Below, in pieces: positions 1 through 5,174 of a stretch of DNA of 5,174 bases. A model generated the notes under the pieces. The model worked only from the letters and a program-made list of their open reading frames with translations. It was not told the origin of the DNA and ran no database searches. The stretch covers positions 692,145-697,318 of the forward strand of contig CP058706.1 of the NCBI GenBank assembly GCA_013414725.1. The letters are read 5' to 3'. How positions within the stretch are numbered: the first letter of the stretch is position 1; each line of letters starts with the position of its first letter. The stretch is from Coxiellaceae bacterium (GTDB taxonomy: Bacteria; Pseudomonadota; Gammaproteobacteria; GCA-013414725). Position numbers and translations under genes: made by a program.

Positions 1-1044
1 ACTATACATACCTGCAACCGTTCCGAAATGGGTTTGAAAAGCATTTAAAGTGCGACTGCTGGCATTCGGCAATATTATCCCAGAGCTAAAAGTAAGTAAC
101 ATACAAGGCAATAAAATAGTCCACAATGTTTGTGGCATTGCTAGGTTTAAGATTAACAATAAGCTTCCTGCTACCAAAAGACCACAACTACCAATCCAAA
201 GCATACGATGAGTCCCACAATGCATCACCAACATGCCATTGGTAAATGAACCAATGGTTTCGCAGGCTGCCATGATCAGAGCTAATAAACCATAGACACT
301 GGCTGAAATCGATAATTGTTGCTGAAAAATAAAAGGGTTGATGGTGATATAAGCAATTAATGCAGCCAGTGCTACAGCAGAACAGAATACATTAGCAATA
401 AAATCACGATTGATTAATAGTTGCAGGTAAATTTGAGTCACCTCGCGCAGCGCCATGCGTTGTTGTCGTACTTGTGGACGGGTTTCAGGCAAGAACCATA
501 GCATAATAAAAACAATGCTGCCGGAGATTAATAATAACCAAAGATTCCCATAAAAATTATATTTCGCTTGTAACCAGCCACCGATAGCCGGTGCTAGCGT
601 CAATGCAGCAGCAACACCGGAATTAACATAAGAAATCATTTTAGATAAGAGGCTGCCTTCATAAGTATCGCGTAACAGTGCGCGTGCCAAGACAAACCCT
701 ACTCCAATTCCCAGTCCCTGAATAAATCGCGCAATAATTAATAGCGTAATTGAAGTGGCGGTTACAGTCAGTATGCCACCGATAATATAGATGATTAAAC
801 CGAGCAGTAAAAACGGTCTTCTGCCAAAATAATCCGACAGGGGACCATAGAATAATTGGCTGATGGCAAAGCTAATTAAGAATGCAGTGGCAGTGGCTTG
901 CGCCATGCCTGGGCTAGCGTTGAAATAGTTGCTGATGGCAGGCAGTGAAGGTAAATATAAGTCGACAGGGATGAAGCTGACAGAAATTAATAGCCAAGTG
1001 GTTATCAAAAAATAAAGCGGATAGTGGCAACGCAAGTGAAGCAT
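1..1044 (-). CDS. Bcr/CflA-type MFS drug efflux transporter (C-terminus cut by window edge)
   Basis: An uninterrupted frame of 348 codons runs from an ATG at 1044 to the window edge. It is predicted to be an inner-membrane proton-driven efflux protein exporting drugs or small metabolites. Seen in the translation: a first hydrophobic helix at about residues 8-25, then DLYLPSLPAI (28-37), which matches the conserved D-x-YLP-x-LP segment of the Bcr/CflA group. Next come the MFS loop motif GPLSDYFGRRP (67-77) and RFIQGLGIGVG...RALLRD (106-126), the conserved R-x-x-QG-x-G stretch ending in an RD pair. Further alternating hydrophobic helices follow. Family members are about 400 residues, so roughly the last 50 (final one or two helices) lie outside the window. 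The start is preceded by a weak GAG nine bases upstream; no other ATG lies in frame nearby. A/T runs of 5-6 are present and the frame is intact. The family is clear; the substrate cannot be told. Confidence 0.9.
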   Translation of the reverse strand, partial: MLHLRCHYPLYFLITTWLLISVSFIPVDLYLPSLPAISNYFNASPGMAQATATAFLISFAISQLFYGPLSDYFGRRPFLLLGLIIYIIGGILTVTATSITLLIIARFIQGLGIGVGFVLARALLRDTYEGSLLSKMISYVNSGVAAALTLAPAIGGWLQAKYNFYGNLWLLLISGSIVFIMLWFLPETRPQVRQQRMALREVTQIYLQLLINRDFIANVFCSAVALAALIAYITINPFIFQQQLSISASVYGLLALIMAACETIGSFTNGMLVMHCGTHRMLWIGSCGLLVAGSLLLILNLAMPQTLWTILLPCMLLTFSSGIILPNASSRTLNAFQTHFGTVAGMYS

Positions 1045-1170
1045 GGCATTTTTCTCGTTTTTGTTACAGGCTATACAATAACAGAATCCGTTAAAGTTTT
1101 TAGTGCTCTCGTCATCCCGTGGCTTGAGGGCTGTCGGGAAAAGTTATATTTAATAAAAAACCGCCTGTGC

Positions 1171-1203
1171 CATTGCAAGGAACGTAGTGACGAAGCTTGC
1201 AAT
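1171..1203. repeat. Short palindromic repeat hairpin
   Basis: ATTGCAAG at 1172-1179 pairs with CTTGCAAT at 1196-1203 around a loop containing GGAACGTAGTGACGAAG, in which CGT and ACG can pair again. The sequence type (CATTGC, GAAC, GTAGTGACGAAGC, GCAAT) resembles short palindromic elements scattered in many host-associated bacterial genomes; this is from memory, not a search. It sits in the left arm of the larger repeat cluster and is missing from the right arm. Confidence 0.6.
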
Positions 1204-1323
1204 CTAAGGTATCCCCCGAATTTTTAGGTAAGACAAATCAGCGAGTTCGAAAGCAATGGCGTAAAAACTAGAAGTGTTATTGCTGTCAAGATTAAGTATT
1301 TCGCTGCCGGTTTAAAAATAAAT

Positions 1324-1417
1324 CCGTCATCCCGCGGCGAAGACCGCGGGAACCAGGGCTATGCGATGGAGTGGGTATTGCCTGATGGATCCCGCGGTCT
1401 TCGCCGCGGGATGACGG
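1324..1417. repeat. Perfect 27-nt inverted repeat with GC-rich hairpin arms
   Basis: Bases 1324-1350 are the exact reverse complement of 1391-1417, separated by 40 bases. Each arm is itself a hairpin: CCCGCGG, a six-base loop (CGAAGA or TCTTCG), then CCGCGGG. The pair can therefore form either one long stem or two small stems. The GC content stands out sharply from the AT-rich surroundings. It resembles extragenic palindromic (REP/BIME-like) repeats that start GTCATCCCGCGG. No T-tract follows either arm, so a classic intrinsic terminator is not supported. Confidence 0.85.
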
Positions 1418-1586
1418 GAGGGCTAGTAAGCAATGAATTCAACTACTTACATAAAAATTCGCAGGGATACCTCAACTCGCAATGACAACGCGTAATGGAT
1501 AACTTTTTCCCGACAGCCCTGGGTCAAGCCGTGATGACGAAAGTGTTCTGAAAGCACCGGTCACATTAAGTTTAAATTAGCCTATT

Positions 1587-4278
1587 TCAAAATTCAAAAG
1601 TCATGTCAGTTTCTTCTGGTACCTGAGTTTCTCCGTTGTTGTTATTGTTGTTTGTTGACGGATTGTTTGATGGTTCTTCTTCCTCTCTTTTTCTTTTTGT
1701 GGTGATTTGTTTTAAAGTTTGATGGTTCGTTTGGATAAAGCTTTGCTTTTGAGCTTGAGCAGCCTGCATTTGGGGAGGTCTTGCCAGTAACTGTTCGATG
1801 GCTTGTTGTGATGCGTCTTTATATGTCTCATAAAGGCTTGCAACTATTTGCTGGATAGCTATTTCTAGTTCTTCTGCTGAAACATTAGCAAGATTGGAAG
1901 TTTGATGAAGTTGCATTATCAAGCTGCTTCTTACCAGTGGCGCTAGAAAGCTTTTGTCTTCTAAGGGTGTTGGCACTGATATATTTGCATGAGTAGAATT
2001 GTTTTTTGAATTTTGAGAGAGACTGTTCGTTGTTTTTTAGTGCTTTCTAAAAGCTCCTTAATAATACTATTACGTTTTAAATTACATTGTTTATTTAAAT
2101 CTTCATCTGAATTTTTCATTGCTTGGGCAGAGAGCGGTATTTTTCCGGTTAAAGGATATGCTTCTGGATTCATCAACACATCTTCAAGTACAATGACATT
2201 TGTATCTGTTTTTCCCAATCTTCGTAGCATACGATTCTTTTTTATTGCCAAAAACCTTGGCGTAAATATCTTGGTCATCAACATCCAAATTTTGAGCAAG
2301 TTTTACGTATTGGCACAATGCATTAGATAAAATCTCTTGGTGATCTTCGCAAACATCTTTGTGTATTCTAAATAATGAGGCAATAAGAAAGTGTTTATTC
2401 TTTTCTTCCCAGCTCCAATTTTCTCCTCTTAATAATTCTGCAAAATTACCGAAGAATTTTGGACTTAATTTGTGAATATGTGTCTTAATATTGGCTGCTT
2501 CGGGCTTAACTTTGAAAAATACTCATGCAATGCTTTTATTGACTCCCCAATGCGCGTAAAAATCAATAATATATCTAAATTAATCGTGATTTTTAACTGT
2601 AAATCATATATTCCGGCGTCTGATACTGTCTTTGAAAAAACAGAAGTTAGATTTTTCTGTGAGTATTTTTGGTATTTTTCTTGTTCGGAGTTGTCAAGTT
2701 CTTCACAGATTTGTCGCAGTTGAAATATGATTTGCTCATAGGGCAACGCTTCCTTGGGTACAGTTTGTGGCTTTTCTTCGGTAATAATCCTTTGCATTAT
2801 TGTATTATATCTTTTCTTTCTTTCACTATTATCGCTTGACGCAGCCTTGTTTTGCACCAGCAATTTGGCGATTTTTCCTTAATTTTCTGGATACGTTTTT
2901 GAGTCTGTTGCACATTGGATGGGGCTTCACCTTTTATAGGAGGGGTTGGTATTCTGGTATCTGAAAAATTAACATCAAATTCTGTAAGATTACTGTGATT
3001 CATTAGATAGAAATCCCAGTCTTTCTGGGGAGAGGCCCGATTTGAACTGTTATCAACTATTTTTAATGTTCTTAGTGCTGGAAGCTGTTTGGAAATAAAT
3101 GGGCCAAAAGATGCAAGCTGGGCCAATTTTGGCCGATAGGGTCTGTGCCTATGCAATTATTAAATTCAAATTCTACTATATTAAAATTTCTCTCGACCTG
3201 GTTTTGAAGCCACTCCATAGGGAAAGTGCATGATTTAAAAATTAATTTCTTTAGGCCCCAATTATTGTTAATGAATTTCGCCAATAATTCACTACTTTCA
3301 ACAGAAAGAACGAAGTTTGTAAGGGCTAATTCTTCTAATTTGGTATTGTTTGCCAGGACTTTAAAAAAGCTTCATGCTCGGTGTTTTTACCAGAGACACC
3401 GAGTATTTTAATTTTAGATCCATTTAGCATTTGGCTGTTGGGAATAAATCCGATCTCGGCTTGATTTGTGCGAGTTTGAATATGAAGTGAGAGAGTGCAT
3501 AAAGAAGCTATCGAGAACAAGTGTTGTACGCTTTCATTGAGATTGTTCGAGGATGTTTCTTGAAGGAGATTAAGATTAAAAACGCGCTATTGAGTTGCTT
3601 ACATTTAGAAAGTGAAATGACCATTTTGTTGAATAATGTTGCATCTAAAGTTGTTGATAATTGAATTTTTTAAGCGTCTGTGGAAGATAAACCTCAGGGT
3701 GAATTGCTAAATTTTGAGATAAATGGAAGCCTTTAATATGTAAAACATCGATAGGATGTCTATATAGGTTTGAACACAATCTTACAAGGTCTAGGTTTAG
3801 CGGAGACCCTTGATTTTCATCCTTTAAATTAAGTCGATTTATTCCTGGGTGAGATTGTATTAATTGAAGTAATAAATCTATAGAAAAATTGGGCGACATT
3901 GCAAGAGTAATAAATGGGAACGGCATTAATAATTCTTGTAGTAAAGCTATAGGCGGGTTCTTTAAGATTGGATCGCCTAATTTTAATGCAATTGCTGCCG
4001 TTCTTCTTGTTTTAATGACCTCAAGAATTAACTTTATACCAGCCTCGTCTTCAATAAAAACGGAGTAATTTTCTTGCTTTTGATGGCCTCGATATTTTTG
4101 TCGTTAACTGACATGAATTGATATAGCATTAGCAAATCCCCGTTTAATTGATCAAAATCATACAAAAATATCTTGGTATTGTCTATGTCCCAATCAAGAT
4201 TAAGATGGGAGGCGCTTTTTTGTAAATTTCTGGTTTTATACCGGCTAATTCATCGCAAAAGACCTATAATTTCAACAG
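1587..4278 (-). pseudogene. Broken leucine-rich-repeat protein, possible host-directed effector
   Basis: One ancestral gene of about 890 codons is split over all three minus frames. The stop is TGA at 1587-1589; no convincing start codon survives near 4250-4280. Joining fragments by adding one base at A/T runs near 4257, 4216, 4078, 3666, 3578, 3363, 3127, 2872, 2515, 2238, 2209 and 2033 gives an open protein. Its first two thirds hold irregular LRR units such as INRLNLKDEN, IDVLHIKGFHL, LEELALTNF, LKKLIFKSCTF and LRTLKIVDNS. A proline-rich linker (PTPPIKGEAP) and a helical, charged region follow. Next is a segment with DVLMNPEAYPLTGK and NSIIKELLES that faintly recalls a U-box. The tail has KRKR, EEEE, six Asn and ends TFEF. 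LRR proteins of this kind bind proteins and are common effectors in intracellular bacteria; that role is inferred here. No exact family was recognised. Breakage may be genuine decay, assembly error or slippage-rescued. Confidence 0.75.
4265..4270 (+). promoter_or_regulatory. Predicted -10 box (TATAAT) for the exported-protein gene
   Basis: A perfect TATAAT lies 33 bases before the chosen start codon at 4303. The expected transcription start is near 4277, giving a leader of about 25 bases that contains the ribosome binding site. No good -35 hexamer is seen 16-18 bases upstream, so promoter strength is uncertain. The box lies within the decayed 5' end of the divergent LRR gene. Confidence 0.5.
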
Positions 4279-4287
4279 ATGTCCTTT

Positions 4288-4294
4288 GAAAGGG
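4288..4294 (+). promoter_or_regulatory. Ribosome binding site deciding the start at 4303
   Basis: GAAAGGG lies eight bases before the ATG at 4303, a good Shine-Dalgarno position. The in-frame ATG at 4279 has no such site before it and would fall almost at the predicted transcription start. A signal peptide also begins directly at 4303, so this start is preferred. Confidence 0.6.
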
Positions 4295-4302
4295 TTACCA
4301 AA

Positions 4303-4767
4303 ATGCGCACTTTATCGCACTATTCTATACTTATTGCGCTTATTTCCACGGCTAGTTTAGCCAATTGCCCAGCAGTGGAAAACATTGCTACCAACTGCTC
4401 ACCATCGCATCGGCAATGTTCTTGGTGGACTAGCTCTGCAGCAGGTGGAGCTTGGGAAGGTTTTGTGATTGGCCCTTATCATGGGGACACAGCAATTGCT
4501 TCGTTTTATCTGGCGGGATGGTGGAACGAAGGCCTGGTAAATACTCCTACGGATAAGCCTCACTCGAGCCCGCCAATAGGGACGACTTTCTGTTATTACT
4601 ATGGCAATAAAGGATCGCTTATTCGTATGTCACAAGGGGATTATGGTGGGGTGCCTCAGCCTCAAAATACAAATTTGTGGCATTGGGGAATCGCCCCAGT
4701 TGGCAAGAGGTTGTGGATTTGTACAGCGGGAATACAGGAATGTCATTTTGAGTATGGTAATCCTTGA
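4303..4767 (+). CDS. Small exported Cys/Trp-rich protein, DUF3757-like
   Basis: It encodes 154 residues from the ATG at 4303; an ATG eight codons earlier (4279) is less likely. The N-terminus MRTLSHYSILIALISTASLA is a typical Sec signal peptide, with cleavage expected after Ala20 before NCPAVE. Cys22 is preceded by Asn, so a lipoprotein site is unlikely. The mature part has six cysteines (22, 32, 39, 97, 140, 147), an even number suited to disulfides in the periplasm or outside, and eight tryptophans, including WW pairs at 41-42 and 73-74. The layout (NCP at the mature N-terminus, FCYYYGNKG in the middle, a final C-x6-C-x-F) recalls the DUF3757 family of small secreted proteins in Legionella-like bacteria. 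That match is from memory and moderate. No enzymatic motif is visible and the function is unknown. It converges with the cupin gene, with 21 bases between the stop codons. Confidence 0.8.
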   Translation: MRTLSHYSILIALISTASLANCPAVENIATNCSPSHRQCSWWTSSAAGGAWEGFVIGPYHGDTAIASFYLAGWWNEGLVNTPTDKPHSSPPIGTTFCYYYGNKGSLIRMSQGDYGGVPQPQNTNLWHWGIAPVGKRLWICTAGIQECHFEYGNP

Positions 4768-4788
4768 TCTTACTCATTTCAGTTATGA

Positions 4789-5174
4789 TTACTCTTGAGT
4801 CTGTTTCTGATAGTGAATCACATTATGAAAACGACTAGTTTGGTTGCCATAATTGCGGTAGCCATGTGGTTGATCTGCAGCAAAACGTAGGCCTTCACTT
4901 TCATGGAGTGAATGCCATTTGCCGTTTACTAATACTTCCATTGTTCCTTCAGCAACGATTACATGCTCTATCACCCCAAATTGGTGGGGCTCAGACAAAT
5001 GTTCGCAACCGGGCAACAGTTCGATGATAAAAATTTCGCAATTTAATTGTTCGTCGTAGGGAAACAGCGGTGTGATGCGTATTTTATCATCGGCTGGATG
5101 CAGACTTTGGGTTTGTCCACTGCGGTGAATGGGTTGTTGTGTTTCATGAGGGAAATCTTCCAGAAACGAAGAAA
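4789..5174 (-). CDS. XRE-cupin type transcriptional regulator, C-terminal part
   Basis: An open frame of 127 codons enters from the right edge and ends at TAA (4789-4791). The fragment starts SSFLEDFP, which looks like the end of a helix-turn-helix XRE domain (such domains often end in a ...SxSxLLE helix). A linker and a cupin beta-barrel follow: the strand region CEIFIIELLPGCEH, then EHVIVAEGTMEVLVNG (cupin motif 1-like region) and LRFAADQPHGYRN, matching the F-x-AD-x-PH-x-Y-x-N cupin motif 2. In such regulators the cupin senses a small ligand and the missing N-terminal domain binds DNA. Whole proteins are about 180-200 residues, so roughly the first 60 are outside the window. A TTG at 5016 is internal and not the start. 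The target genes and ligand are unknown; nothing links it directly to the MFS gene, although such regulators often control metabolism or efflux. Confidence 0.8.
   Translation of the reverse strand, partial: SSFLEDFPHETQQPIHRSGQTQSLHPADDKIRITPLFPYDEQLNCEIFIIELLPGCEHLSEPHQFGVIEHVIVAEGTMEVLVNGKWHSLHESEGLRFAADQPHGYRNYGNQTSRFHNVIHYQKQTQE

Larger units (their letters stand above)
1102..1545. repeat. Nested inverted-repeat cluster (fold-back or MITE-like element)
   Basis: This fills nearly all of the 540-base gap between the MFS gene and the broken LRR gene. The outer arms match in inverted orientation: 1110-1146 (CGTCATCCCGTGGCTTGA then GGGCTGTCGGGAAAA) against 1499-1539, differing by small gaps. 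A second pair lies inside: about 1171-1232 (ending AGGTATCC...GAATTTTTAGGTAAG) against 1446-1484. The left copy carries an extra hairpin that the right copy lacks. The innermost pair is the perfect repeat listed separately. No transposase frame and no long protein is present; a 67-codon plus-strand frame at 1024-1227 is an accident of the repeat. The structure suggests either a non-autonomous fold-back element or successive insertion of short palindromic repeats. I cannot name the family with certainty, and no clear target-site duplication was seen. Confidence 0.75.

Noticed and set aside
1024..1227. Plus-strand frame of 67 codons
   Set aside because: It overlaps the MFS start on the other strand and then translates the palindromic repeat (HCKERSDEACN-like peptide), a common false call over such repeats; no ribosome binding site.
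1324..1417. Intrinsic terminator
   Set aside because: Strong stems are present but no T-tract follows on either strand.
1102..1545. CRISPR array
   Set aside because: The repeats are inverted pairs of different sequence, not regularly spaced direct repeats, and no cas gene is present.
1961..2299. Separate minus-strand small genes at 1587-1976, 1961-2299, 2465-2863, 2797-3156, 3072-3284, 3335-3520 and 3645-3926
   Set aside because: Their ends overlap or abut, they lack ribosome binding sites, and the coding character passes from one frame to the next at A/T runs, so they are pieces of one gene and not an operon of small proteins.
2013..2330. Plus-strand frame of 105 codons
   Set aside because: It lies antisense to the LRR gene, is rich in Phe/Ser/Leu as expected from reversed Lys/Asn-rich coding, and lacks a recognisable domain or ribosome binding site.
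2472..2723. Plus-strand frame of 83 codons
   Set aside because: Antisense shadow of the LRR gene's helical region; the minus strand gives the coherent protein.
3226..3411. Plus-strand frame of 61 codons
   Set aside because: Antisense to clear LRR units on the minus strand.
4601..4798. Plus-strand frame of 65 codons overlapping the exported-protein gene
   Set aside because: Out of frame within the Cys/Trp-rich gene, with no start signal of its own.

Overview
This low-GC window looks like a piece of a gammaproteobacterial genome from a host-associated or intracellular lineage (Legionellales/Coxiellales-like). That assignment is an inference from three things: a eukaryote-like leucine-rich-repeat (LRR) protein, a small Cys/Trp-rich secreted protein of a type I associate with that group, and dense palindromic interspersed repeats. 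It is not proven by any marker gene.

Layout. 1-1044 (minus): most of a Bcr/CflA-type MFS drug-efflux protein, cut at its C-terminus by the window edge. 1045-1586: non-coding, filled by a nested inverted-repeat cluster at about 1102-1545 with a perfect 27-nt inverted repeat inside it. 1587 to about 4278 (minus): one long gene, about 890 codons if restored, broken into many short reading frames. 4303-4767 (plus): a small exported protein with its own -10 box and ribosome binding site, which lie in or next to the decayed 5' end of the LRR gene. 4789-5174 (minus): the C-terminal cupin half of an XRE-cupin type regulator, running off the right edge.

The main observation is the broken LRR gene. 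When the minus-strand fragments are joined, every break can be repaired by adding one base to a run of A or T. About twelve such sites were found, none needs a base removed, and no in-frame nonsense codon remains between them. The restored protein has an irregular LRR domain, a proline-rich linker, a helical region, a short segment faintly like a U-box, and a C-terminal tail with a KRKR basic cluster, an acidic block and a poly-Asn run. This would suit an injected host-directed effector. The uniform one-base-short pattern fits three explanations: deletion-biased decay, homopolymer under-calling in the assembly, or reading-frame rescue by polymerase slippage. The flanking genes contain A/T runs of 5-6 and are intact, which weakens the sequencing-error reading but does not exclude it.

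The genes do not form an obvious pathway. The exported protein and the cupin regulator converge with 21 bases between them, and the MFS gene is separated from the rest by the repeat cluster.
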